From: Thalassotalea_H sp040779345
GTDB lineage: Bacteria > Pseudomonadota > Gammaproteobacteria > Enterobacterales > Alteromonadaceae
NCBI GenBank assembly: GCA_040779345.1
Contig: JBFONU010000017.1
Location: 1 to 64,000, forward strand
Reading direction: 5' to 3'
Length of the DNA: 64,000 nucleotides
Below are positions 1 through 8,236 of the stretch, one piece after another. The notes under the pieces are model-generated. The model searched no databases. It saw nothing but the letters and a program-made list of their open reading frames with translations, and was not told where the DNA came from. Within the stretch, counting starts at the first letter, position 1. Each line of letters begins with the position of its first letter. A program made the translations under genes and the position numbers.

Positions 1-304
1 TTTGTTTATTTTTTAAACAAACACGCAGTTAATTTTATATAAACAAACAATTAACAAATTTTATTCGGCATTAACAAGTAATACTGTTTAATTAATAAAA
101 CTCAAACCAAGAGTTTATAAAGCAGAGATAAGATTTAATAACTGAGGGTGTCGTTAATATAATGGAAAAAAGAACATACAATAAGGCCAATAATATTGTG
201 ATAAATTAAAAGAAAGCGCTTCGCCAATGTAAGAAAAGTATGATGGGACAATGAGCTGATGCAAAAACACGACACTCGTTTAGATTTTATTGAATTTTTA
301 CTAA
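1..304. other. Gene-free stretch downstream of secF
   Basis: AT-rich DNA between the window edge and the secF terminator. The first 21 bases form an 8-bp inverted repeat (1-8 with 14-21) around a T-only loop. It could be part of a terminator for a gene outside the window. A 73-codon minus-strand ORF lies here, but it overlaps the secF terminator, has no recognisable family and looks like chance. I see no RNA gene. Confidence 0.5.
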
Positions 305-333
305 TAAAAAAGCCAATTACAAGGTAATTGGCT
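304..333 (-). terminator. Rho-independent terminator of the yajC-secD-secF operon
   Basis: A perfect 10-bp stem (311-320 with 324-333) with a 3-nt loop is followed on the minus strand by six T residues. It begins about 35 bases after the secF stop codon and is oriented to end the secDF transcript. Confidence 0.85.
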
Positions 334-368
334 TTAAAATATGGAATGGTTTTCATCCATTTCGTTGG

Positions 369-1316
369 CTAAGGCATCATCTCTTCTTGATCTGCACCTT
401 CTTTTTCAATGACCTCAGGGATCAAATCTTCTTTAGAAATACCTAAACCTAGAGCAACGGCACTCGCAACGTATATTGAAGAATAGGTACCAACAAAAAC
501 ACCGAACAATAATGCCGTGGCAAAACCATGAATAAGTGCACCACCTTGATAAAACAACGCGATTAATACTAATAGCGTTGTGATCGACGTAATAAAAGTA
601 CGGCTTAAGGTTTGCGTTAAAGAAATATCAATAATTTCTGATGGGCCACCGTCACGAATTTTTCTAAAGTTTTCTCGAATTCGATCTGATACAACAATGG
701 TATCATTAAGTGAATAACCGATTACCGCTAAAATTGCCGCTAATACCGTTAAGTCAAACTCTAACCCTAATACTGAAAATAAGCCTAGTGTTAGCAACAC
801 ATCGTGAAATAACGCAAATACAGAGCCTAATGCAAAACGCCATTCAAAACGAAAAGCAACATACACTAAGATACAAATCAACGCCGTTAGCATGGCTAAG
901 CCACCCTGCTCAGTTAATTCATCACCAACACTTGCGCCAACAAACTCTATACGACGCATCGCTAACTCTTGACCTGTTCCTTCTTTAAGAATAGATAAGA
1001 TCTGATTACCTAACATTTCAGCTTTGATGCCTTCACGTTGCGCTAAACGTATAACAACCTCACGTGAACTACCATAAAGTTGAACAACCGCATCGTCATA
1101 ACCATTACTGTCCATCACTTGGCGAATGATATTTAAATCAGCAGGTTGTTCAAAACCCACTTCTATTAATGTTCCACCAGTGAAATCCAGCCCAAAATTT
1201 AACTTATTAACAACTAATGAACCGATTGCCGCACACATTAAGATAATACTAAATATCATCGCAACTTTGCGATAACGCATAAAGTTAACAGTTTCTTTCA
1301 ATTTTAATAATTGCAT
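369..1316 (-). CDS. secF: Protein translocase subunit SecF
   Basis: Inner-membrane RND-type subunit that works with SecD and YajC to drive the late, proton-motive-force-dependent steps of protein export through SecYEG. The 315-aa length matches the family. An N-terminal membrane helix (about residues 17-38) is followed by the short SecF periplasmic signature (NFGLDFTGGTLIEV, about 41-54) and a C-terminal block of five hydrophobic segments that contains the conserved SLNDTIVVSDRIREN stretch. It lies 11 bp downstream of secD in the same operon and ends at a strong terminator. Family assignment is certain. Nothing unusual is visible. Confidence 0.98.
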   Translation of the reverse strand: MQLLKLKETVNFMRYRKVAMIFSIILMCAAIGSLVVNKLNFGLDFTGGTLIEVGFEQPADLNIIRQVMDSNGYDDAVVQLYGSSREVVIRLAQREGIKAEMLGNQILSILKEGTGQELAMRRIEFVGASVGDELTEQGGLAMLTALICILVYVAFRFEWRFALGSVFALFHDVLLTLGLFSVLGLEFDLTVLAAILAVIGYSLNDTIVVSDRIRENFRKIRDGGPSEIIDISLTQTLSRTFITSITTLLVLIALFYQGGALIHGFATALLFGVFVGTYSSIYVASAVALGLGISKEDLIPEVIEKEGADQEEMMP

Positions 1317-1327
1317 AATTTGACTAC

Positions 1328-3175
1328 CTATATTGAAAGTTTGTCTAGGCGTTTACCGCCCCAAACTGAATTAACGATGGTTCGTGTACCCACAATTGCC
1401 GTGAACATTGAAGTGATAATACCAATAGACAATGTTACAGCGAAACCTTTAATCGGCCCAGTACCCACAGCAAATAAGATGATTGCCGCAATTAGCGTAG
1501 TAATGTTTGCATCTAAAATGGTTGAAAATGCTGCATCATAACCTTGATGTATCGCCTGCTGAACAGATTTTCCTTCGCGTAATTCTTCACGTATACGCTC
1601 AAATATCAGCACATTCGCATCAACCGCCATACCAACAGTTAATACAATACCCGCCATACCAGGTAAAGTTAACGTTGCTCCCGGTATCATTGACATCACA
1701 CCAACAATTAACATTAAGTTAGCACCTAAGGCTAAATTAGCGACCACACCGAAAGCGCGGTAATAAATCAGCATAAATATGAATACTAGAGCAAAACCGC
1801 CCATGATCGCTTGAAAGCCTAATTGCACGTTTTCCGCACCTAATGTTGGGCCAACAGTACGCTCTTCAACAATTTGAATTGGGGCAATTAACGCACCAGC
1901 TCGAAGCAGTAAGGCTAAATTATGTGCTTCAGCTTGACTACCAGCCCCTGTAATTCTAAAGGTTTTACCTAAACGACCTTGAATGGTAGCAACACTAATA
2001 ATTTCTTCATGCTTTTCAAAGATGGTATTCCCTTCGGCATCAACGCGATCTGTCGCTTTGTATTCTATAAATACCGTAGCCATTGGTTTGCCAACATTAT
2101 TTTTTGTTGCATTTGACCATTTACTGCCGCCTGGAGAATCTAGAGTAATATTAACTTGCGGACGTGAGTATTCATCAAAACTTGAGCCGGCATCAACAAT
2201 ATGATCACCCGTTAACATCACGCGTTTTTTTAATAAAGATGGGCGACCATCTCGACCATATAAAAGTTGAGAACTTGCAGGAACTCGACCATTTAACGCT
2301 GCGCCTAAATCACCGTCACCATCTACCATTCTAAATTCAATGGTGGCTGTAGCGTTTAAAATTTCTTTCGCTTTCGCAGTATCTTGAACACCCGGTAATT
2401 CTATAATAATGTTCTTTTGACCTTGGCGCTGCACTAATGGCTCTGCAACCCCTAATTCGTTGACACGATTACGAATAATTGTAATATTTTGCTGAAGCGC
2501 ATATTCACGAATTTCTTTTAACTTTAACTCAGACATTGTTGCTGATAACACCATAGTGTCGTTATTTTCAACAAAAAGAAGGTCGCGATAACGTTTTGAT
2601 AAAAATGATTCTGCCGCCTCTACGTCTTCAGCTTTTCTAAACTGAATTTCAATGGCATCACCGACTTTCTTCACACTACGATAACGAATTTTTTCATTAC
2701 GCAAATCGCTACGAAAATCACCAATCATACCCTCAGTCGCTTTAACAATAGCTTCATTCATATTGACTTCCATGGTAAAGCTTACGCCACCACTTAGGTC
2801 CAAACCAAGCTTCATTGGCACACCACCAACATTAGCCAGCCAATCGGGCGTATCAGGCGTCGAATTTAATGCAACTGAGTATTTATCACCTAAATTATCG
2901 TCTAATAAATCACGTGCCTTTAATTGTACGTCGGTATCATCAAACTTAACTAATATTTGACCATCCTCTAAGACAAGGCTTTTGTAATTAATATTTTGCT
3001 CGCTAAGCTGTGACTTAATGGTGTCGAGTGTTGATACATTTGCTTCTACGCCGCGAAGACCAGAAACTTGTACCGCGGGTGCTACGCCGTATAGGTTAGG
3101 AGACGCGTAGAGCGCGCCTATAGCTACAATAAATAGCACCAATAATTTTTTCCATAATGGAGAATGGTTTAACAC
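1328..3175 (-). CDS. secD: Protein translocase subunit SecD
   Basis: Inner-membrane partner of SecF with a large periplasmic domain that helps pull secreted chains across the membrane. The 615-aa length equals the enterobacterial form. There is one N-terminal membrane helix (about 9-25), then the periplasmic P1 region with KLGLDLSGGVSFTMEV (about 122-137) and an IELPGVQD motif. The C-terminal six-helix RND half includes GMAVDANVLIFERIREEL. It sits between yajC and secF with 25-bp and 11-bp gaps, so the three are probably one transcript. Confidence 0.98.
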   Translation of the reverse strand: MLNHSPLWKKLLVLFIVAIGALYASPNLYGVAPAVQVSGLRGVEANVSTLDTIKSQLSEQNINYKSLVLEDGQILVKFDDTDVQLKARDLLDDNLGDKYSVALNSTPDTPDWLANVGGVPMKLGLDLSGGVSFTMEVNMNEAIVKATEGMIGDFRSDLRNEKIRYRSVKKVGDAIEIQFRKAEDVEAAESFLSKRYRDLLFVENNDTMVLSATMSELKLKEIREYALQQNITIIRNRVNELGVAEPLVQRQGQKNIIIELPGVQDTAKAKEILNATATIEFRMVDGDGDLGAALNGRVPASSQLLYGRDGRPSLLKKRVMLTGDHIVDAGSSFDEYSRPQVNITLDSPGGSKWSNATKNNVGKPMATVFIEYKATDRVDAEGNTIFEKHEEIISVATIQGRLGKTFRITGAGSQAEAHNLALLLRAGALIAPIQIVEERTVGPTLGAENVQLGFQAIMGGFALVFIFMLIYYRAFGVVANLALGANLMLIVGVMSMIPGATLTLPGMAGIVLTVGMAVDANVLIFERIREELREGKSVQQAIHQGYDAAFSTILDANITTLIAAIILFAVGTGPIKGFAVTLSIGIITSMFTAIVGTRTIVNSVWGGKRLDKLSI

Positions 3176-3200
3176 AATATAATCCTGTTTTTATAAATTA

Positions 3201-3536
3201 TTATAAATTTTTCATTGTACCTTTTGGCAACACTGCATTCACTGCGCCTTTTTGAACAGTGACTTCAGTACCTTCAGCAATGCTAATTACAATAAAATCT
3301 TTTTCATCAGACACTTTAATAATTTTGCCGACGATACCACCTTGTGTGAGAACTTCATCACCTTTAGAAAGTGCTGACATTAATCCTTTATGCTCTTTCA
3401 CGCGTTTAGCTTGTGGGCGGTAAATCATGAAATAGAACACAAAACCAAACACTAATAACATAATGATCATTTCCATACCGCCACCTGCTGGGGCCGGACC
3501 TGCTGCTGCGTGTGCTTGACTAATAAATAAACTCAT
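3201..3536 (-). CDS. yajC: Sec translocase accessory subunit YajC
   Basis: Small single-span inner-membrane protein (111 aa) that associates with SecDF and SecYEG. An alanine/glycine-rich N-terminus leads into one hydrophobic helix (about 22-40) and then the typical FYFMIYRPQAKR sequence. The short soluble tail carries GDEVLTQGGIVGKI. Its position ahead of secD is the usual one. A role in membrane protein insertion is known for the family, although it is not essential in E. coli. Confidence 0.96.
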   Translation of the reverse strand: MSLFISQAHAAAGPAPAGGGMEMIIMLLVFGFVFYFMIYRPQAKRVKEHKGLMSALSKGDEVLTQGGIVGKIIKVSDEKDFIVISIAEGTEVTVQKGAVNAVLPKGTMKNL

Positions 3537-3607
3537 AATTTCCTCTTATATTTCTTTTAATAAATGATAATTTTTAATATTTTGGTAATCGTTTTTAAAA
3601 CAAGTGA

Positions 3608-4768
3608 TTATACTTGCTTACTACCTTCTGCCAATGGTGGCACAGGTAAATCACGCAACGCGTAAAACTTTTCAACATATTCAGTTAACTTACCTTGCTC
3701 GATCGCATCACGCAATTCTTTCATAATTCGCTGATAAAAACGCAAATTATGCAAAGTATTTAATTGAGAGCCTAAAATTTCATTGCACTTATCTAAATGA
3801 TGTAAATAAGCACGTGAATAATTTTTACAGGTATCACAATCACATTCGGGATCTAACGGCCCAGTATCGGTTTTATGACGCGCATTGCGAATTTTTATTA
3901 CGCCATTGGTCACAAATAAATGACCATTTCTCGCATTACGTGTTGGCATAACACAATCAAACATATCGATACCGCGACGAACCCCTTCAACTAAATCTTC
4001 AGGTTTACCCACTCCCATGAGATATCGGGGCTTATTTTCTGGGATCAAGGGGGCAGTATGATCTAAAATCCTTACCATATCCTCTTTAGGCTCACCAACA
4101 GATAAACCGCCTATGGCATAACCATCAAAGTCTATGGCTTTTAACCCTTCAACCGACACTTCTCGCAAGTCTTCATACATACCGCCTTGCACAATACCAA
4201 ATAGCGCATTGGGGTTTTCTTGATGCGCATCTTTACTACGCTGAGCCCAACGTAGCGATAACTCCATTGAATCTTTTGATTCTTGATGCGTTGCTGGATA
4301 TGGCGTACATTCGTCAAATATCATCACAACATCTGAGCCTAGTTTACGCTGCACTTCCATCGAACGTTCAGGCGTTAGCATAATTTTTTCACCATTAACG
4401 GGTGAGCTAAACTTAACACCTTCTTCGGTAATTTTTCGCATTTTACCTAAGCTAAAGACTTGGAAACCACCAGAGTCGGTAAGTATTGGTTTATCCCAAT
4501 TGATAAACTCATGCAAACCGCCATGTTGCTCAACAATATCTGTCCCTGGACGCAGCATTAAATGAAAGGTGTTACCTAAAATGATTTCAGCACCAATGTC
4601 TTTCACTTCTTCTGTTTTCATGCCTTTCACAGTGCCGTATGTGCCAACAGGCATAAAGGCAGGAGTTTCTACCGTGCCGCGAGCAAACGTTAAGCGCCCG
4701 CGTCTGGCTTTTCCGTCTTTATTAATAAGGTCAAATTTCATCGCCTTATTTGTTGTCTTATCTGTCAT
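3608..4768 (-). CDS. tgt: tRNA-guanine(34) transglycosylase (Tgt)
   Basis: Exchanges guanine 34 of GUN-anticodon tRNAs (Asp, Asn, His, Tyr) for preQ1, the committed tRNA step of queuosine synthesis. Visible motifs are DSGGFQVFSL (catalytic Asp region, near residue 100), GIVQGG, the GGLSVGEP loop and the C-terminal zinc site CDCDTC followed by a His. I chose the ATG at 4768 (386 aa) because AAGGA lies 6 nt before it; an ATG at 4774 overlaps that site. A third ATG at 4741 would align with the short E. coli N-terminus. QueA, the next enzyme in the pathway, is encoded immediately upstream. A structured element separates the two genes (see 4790-4855). Confidence 0.96.
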   Translation of the reverse strand: MTDKTTNKAMKFDLINKDGKARRGRLTFARGTVETPAFMPVGTYGTVKGMKTEEVKDIGAEIILGNTFHLMLRPGTDIVEQHGGLHEFINWDKPILTDSGGFQVFSLGKMRKITEEGVKFSSPVNGEKIMLTPERSMEVQRKLGSDVVMIFDECTPYPATHQESKDSMELSLRWAQRSKDAHQENPNALFGIVQGGMYEDLREVSVEGLKAIDFDGYAIGGLSVGEPKEDMVRILDHTAPLIPENKPRYLMGVGKPEDLVEGVRRGIDMFDCVMPTRNARNGHLFVTNGVIKIRNARHKTDTGPLDPECDCDTCKNYSRAYLHHLDKCNEILGSQLNTLHNLRFYQRIMKELRDAIEQGKLTEYVEKFYALRDLPVPPLAEGSKQV

Positions 4769-4789
4769 ATTCATTCCTTACCTACCAGA

Positions 4790-4855
4790 AAAACAGGCGA
4801 TGTGCATGAAAGCACAAATGTCGTGGTGCCTTGGATGGCAATGAACGACCGCCTG
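4790..4855 (-). promoter_or_regulatory. Predicted three-way-junction RNA element with U-tract in the queA-tgt gap
   Basis: An outer 6-bp stem (4794-4799 with 4850-4855, CAGGCG/CGCCTG) encloses two hairpins. One is 5 bp (4801-4805 with 4812-4816) with a 6-nt loop. The other is a two-part stem (4820-4824 with 4845-4849, and 4827-4830 with 4837-4840) with a 6-nt loop. On the minus strand the outer stem is followed directly by five Ts, then by the tgt ribosome binding site. The sequence shows the pairing directly. A role as attenuator, mRNA leader element or dispersed repeat is inference. I do not recognise it as a known preQ1 riboswitch. Confidence 0.55.
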
Positions 4856-4882
4856 AAAGTAGTTATATATTTGTTCATTAAA

Positions 4883-5929
4883 TTAAGGTGTTTGCTTAGT
4901 TAGCATCATTGCATCACCGTAACTAAAAAAACGATACTTTTCATCAACCGCATGACGGTATGCCGACATTATATTTTCATAGCCAGCAAATGCACTCACG
5001 AGCATTAATAACGTTGACTCTGATAAATGAAAATTTGTTATTAAGGCATCAACAAGCTCAAATTGATAACCAGGGGTGATAAAAATATCAGTATCACCGT
5101 AAAATTCTTGTAACTTTTCGCCCTTTTTAAGCGACGCTTTAGCTGCACTTTCTAGTGAACGAACAGAGGTTGTACCAACAGCAATGACCCGCTTACCATC
5201 GGCTTTAGTTTCGGTGATTTTATCAACGACCTCAGCAGATACTTCTACGTATTCAGCGTGCATAATATGATCGGCAATCTCATCAACGCGAACAGGTTGA
5301 AATGTTCCTGCGCCTACATGCAAGGTAACAAAAGCAAAATTAACACCTTTCTCGGTTAACCTTGCCAACAACGCATCATCAAAGTGCAATCCCGCGGTTG
5401 GTGCTGCTACAGCGCCGGGTTTTTCATTGTACACGGTTTGATAACGTTCTTTATCACTCGCTTCGTCGGGACGATCTATATAAGGCGGCAATGGCATATG
5501 ACCGACATCTTCTAATACTTGAAGAATGTTATCTTTAGACTCAATTTCTAACTCGAATAAAGCACCATGCCTAGCGACCATAGTGGCATCCACTTTATTT
5601 TCTAAACGTATTATCGTCCCTGCTTTAGGTGATTTACTTGCACGAACATGGGCTAAAAAACGTTTATCATCTAATAATCGCTCAACTAATACTTCGACCT
5701 TACCCCCACTGGCTTTTTGCCCAAATAACCGAGCAGGTATCACTCGAGTATTATTAAACACTAATAAGTCACCTTTATTGACTTGATCTAATATATCAAC
5801 AAAAGTTAAGTCTGCAATTGCACCACTATTACCATCAAGCGTCATCAGTCGGCTAGAGGATCTATTTTCTTTGGGGTAACGAGCAATTAGCTCTTCGGGT
5901 AATTTAAAGGAAAAGTCGGCAACACGCAT
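4883..5929 (-). CDS. queA: S-adenosylmethionine:tRNA ribosyltransferase-isomerase (QueA)
   Basis: Transfers and isomerises the ribosyl group of S-adenosylmethionine onto preQ1-modified tRNA to give epoxyqueuosine, the step after Tgt. At 348 aa it is full length. The family start FSFKLPEELIARYP, the FNNTRVIPARLFG block, the GAVAAPTAGLHF signature and LHVGAGTFQPV are all present. It is the first gene of the minus-strand queA-tgt-yajC-secDF cluster and is divergent from aceK. Confidence 0.98.
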   Translation of the reverse strand: MRVADFSFKLPEELIARYPKENRSSSRLMTLDGNSGAIADLTFVDILDQVNKGDLLVFNNTRVIPARLFGQKASGGKVEVLVERLLDDKRFLAHVRASKSPKAGTIIRLENKVDATMVARHGALFELEIESKDNILQVLEDVGHMPLPPYIDRPDEASDKERYQTVYNEKPGAVAAPTAGLHFDDALLARLTEKGVNFAFVTLHVGAGTFQPVRVDEIADHIMHAEYVEVSAEVVDKITETKADGKRVIAVGTTSVRSLESAAKASLKKGEKLQEFYGDTDIFITPGYQFELVDALITNFHLSESTLLMLVSAFAGYENIMSAYRHAVDEKYRFFSYGDAMMLTKQTP

Positions 5930-6140
5930 GATAGTTTTAGGATTAATTACTTAGTGAAAAACCGCGTAATTTTAGTGCTGACAGCAATGAATAGCAAGTA
6001 AAACCTAGCCATTGAGAACTTGGAGCTATATATCACCCTGCTAAATGTTCACCATAATAAAAAAATATCTCCCTCGAGACCATTTGTGCCGTATGCTGAA
6101 CCAAAGCGATCACTATTGTTTTCAAAGGTATGCTGAACTT

Positions 6141-7874
6141 ATGAATGATAATAATTTAACGCAGATACATGCTATTGCGAAAACCATTTTAAATGGTTTT
6201 GAACGACATATTTTTTTATTTAGCGCCTTAACCCGCTCAGCAAAAGAGCGATTTGAACAATGTCAGTGGCAAGCCATACATGAAGCAGCAAGTGAACGTA
6301 CTGATTATTTTGATAAACGGGTTGCTGAAACACTCAGTACGATACAACAAGATTTTGCTATTGAATCATTAGACCAAACCTTGTGGCAAAATATCAAAGC
6401 TTGTTATGTAGACTTATTACAATGTCACCCACAAGCTGAACTTGCAGAAAGCTTCTATAACTCAGTGTTTTGTCATTTATTCGAACGAAAGTATTACCAT
6501 AACGATTTTATTTTTGTGAGTGCGAGTACTATTTTAGATCCAGAAATACCGGCGACTAAAATTTACACTCGTTATTACCCTGCTGAAAAAGGCTTAAGTA
6601 AAACCATTACCGATATTATTAGAAAAGCCAGTTTTTCGGCAAGGTTTGCTCACCCTAAAAAAGAATTTAGTGCCTTAGTGCGCGCTTTTATTAAAAAGCC
6701 CTCGTTAGCAAAGTATCCGCTGAGCGCACTGAAACTGGATATACTGAATTTCACTTTTTATCGTAATAAAGGCGCCTATATTATTGGACGAGTTATCTCG
6801 CCAAGCAGCGAAACCCCGTTTATTGTTGCCATAACCAATGATCCTATAACAGGCTTGCACCTCGATGCACTGCTCACTGAGCCTGATAATATGGCAGTAG
6901 TCTTTGGTTTTGCGCGTTCTTATTTCTTTGTTGATTGTTTATACCCGCAAGCACTTGTTAACTTTCTTCAAGGCTTAATCCCCCATAAAACACGAGCAGA
7001 TTTATATTCTGCCATTGGCTTTCATAAACAAGGTAAAACACAATTTTATCGAGACTTTTTACATCATCTAGAAAATAGTGACGACCAATTCAAGCTAGCT
7101 GAAGGCATTAAAGGGATGGTGATGTCAGTGTTTACCTTACCTTCATACCCTTATGTATTTAAAATTATCAAAGATACATTTGCTCCCAGTAAAAAAATGA
7201 CGAAAAAGGATGTTAAGTCGAAATATCGATTAGTTAAATTACATGACAGGGTTGGACGAATGGCAGATACCATGGAATATTCCGAAGTTGCCTTCCCCAA
7301 AGCACGCTTTTCACAAGAATTACTCGATGAGCTATTGTTAGTCGCCCCTTCCATCATCCGATTTGAAGATGACTTAATTATCATTGAGCACTTATACATT
7401 GAACGAAGGATGACCCCCTTAAACCTTTATTTAGCTAAAGCGAGTGACGAAGAAATTGAATCAGCGATGTTTGGTTATGGCGAAGCCATTAAGCAACTTA
7501 TCGCCGCTAATATATTCCCCGGAGATATGTTATTAAAGAACTTTGGCGTGACTCGCCACGGGCGCGTAATTTTTTATGACTACGATGAAATAACCTATAT
7601 GAATGAAGTTAATTTCAGAGTGAAACCCAAAGCAGTCACTGAAGAACAAATTTATGCTGCAGAGCCATGGTACTCAGTAGCACCAGGCGATATGTTTCCA
7701 GAAGAATTAGCAACCTTTGCCTTAGCAAATCAGAAATATCGACAAGCGTTTTTACTTCATCATAGCGAATTACTTGAAGCAAGCTACTGGCAACAAAGGC
7801 AGAAGAATATTACCAAGGGAATATTTGAGAATGTTTTTCCTTATCCACAAGCGCTTAAGTTACAACATAAATAA
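6141..7874 (+). CDS. aceK: Isocitrate dehydrogenase kinase/phosphatase (AceK)
   Basis: Bifunctional enzyme that phosphorylates and dephosphorylates isocitrate dehydrogenase, switching carbon between the TCA cycle and the glyoxylate bypass. The open frame starts at 6045, but the ATG at 6141 gives 577 aa and begins at the IAKTILNGFE block that aligns with the E. coli N-terminus (578 aa), so I prefer it. Family blocks are visible throughout: YYPAEKG, VFTLPSYPYVFKIIKD (ATP-binding region), YIERRMTPLN, FYDYDEI and APGDMFPEEL. Unlike in E. coli it is not beside aceBA and stands alone, divergent from queA, so its expression is probably independent. Confidence 0.95.
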   Translation: MNDNNLTQIHAIAKTILNGFERHIFLFSALTRSAKERFEQCQWQAIHEAASERTDYFDKRVAETLSTIQQDFAIESLDQTLWQNIKACYVDLLQCHPQAELAESFYNSVFCHLFERKYYHNDFIFVSASTILDPEIPATKIYTRYYPAEKGLSKTITDIIRKASFSARFAHPKKEFSALVRAFIKKPSLAKYPLSALKLDILNFTFYRNKGAYIIGRVISPSSETPFIVAITNDPITGLHLDALLTEPDNMAVVFGFARSYFFVDCLYPQALVNFLQGLIPHKTRADLYSAIGFHKQGKTQFYRDFLHHLENSDDQFKLAEGIKGMVMSVFTLPSYPYVFKIIKDTFAPSKKMTKKDVKSKYRLVKLHDRVGRMADTMEYSEVAFPKARFSQELLDELLLVAPSIIRFEDDLIIIEHLYIERRMTPLNLYLAKASDEEIESAMFGYGEAIKQLIAANIFPGDMLLKNFGVTRHGRVIFYDYDEITYMNEVNFRVKPKAVTEEQIYAAEPWYSVAPGDMFPEELATFALANQKYRQAFLLHHSELLEASYWQQRQKNITKGIFENVFPYPQALKLQHK

Positions 7875-7946
7875 TATAAGAAGCAGTGTTAGCCTATAGG
7901 GATTGCACATTTATTAGCCGAACAGAATAAAATTAGTATTTAGCGC

Positions 7947-7974
7947 TTTACCTTTAGAATTGCTTGGGTATAAT
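7947..7974 (+). promoter_or_regulatory. Promoter of tRNA-Trp
   Basis: A perfect -10 hexamer TATAAT at 7969-7974 lies 16 bp after a -35-like TTTACC at 7947-7952. The predicted start of transcription falls just before the tRNA 5' end. No other gene follows in the short distance. Confidence 0.65.
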
Positions 7975-7987
7975 TCGTCTCCGTTGC

Positions 7988-8064
7988 AGGGGTGTAGTTC
8001 CAATTGGTAGAACAGCGGTCTCCAAAACCGACGGTTGGGAGTTCGAATCTCTCCACCCCTGCCA
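7988..8064 (+). tRNA. trnW: tRNA-Trp (anticodon CCA)
   Basis: 77-nt cloverleaf. It has a perfect 7-bp acceptor stem (7988-7994 with 8054-8060), a perfect 4-bp D stem, anticodon CCA at 8022-8024 and a T arm with TTCGAAT. The discriminator G and CCA end are both encoded. It closely resembles E. coli tRNA-Trp with one extra base in the D loop. The outermost pair of the anticodon stem (8015 with 8031) is G/A, a mismatch. It is a lone tRNA, between aceK and the GGDEF/EAL gene. Confidence 0.97.
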
Positions 8065-8236
8065 TCTTCATTTCATATCGTAGAAACAATCTAGATACAT
8101 AAAGTCATCATTTAACAAGCTAATAAGTGCATAATACCTTTAATCTTTTATGATAAAGCGTGATACTTTTTCTCACACCTTACTGACGAGTTTTTGATAA
8201 AGTATTTTCGCATGTAGTTTGTAGGTTGTTTGCTGT

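Noticed and set aside
135..356. 73-codon minus-strand ORF downstream of secF
   Set aside because: Overlaps the secF terminator, no ribosome binding site, and no recognisable protein features.
4790..4855. preQ1 riboswitch or integron attC site
   Set aside because: The fold is a three-way junction without the H-type pseudoknot or the known preQ1 consensus, and there is no integrase or gene cassette nearby.
6045..6140. 32-codon N-terminal extension of aceK
   Set aside because: Not conserved in the family. The ATG at 6141 gives the expected length and N-terminal block.
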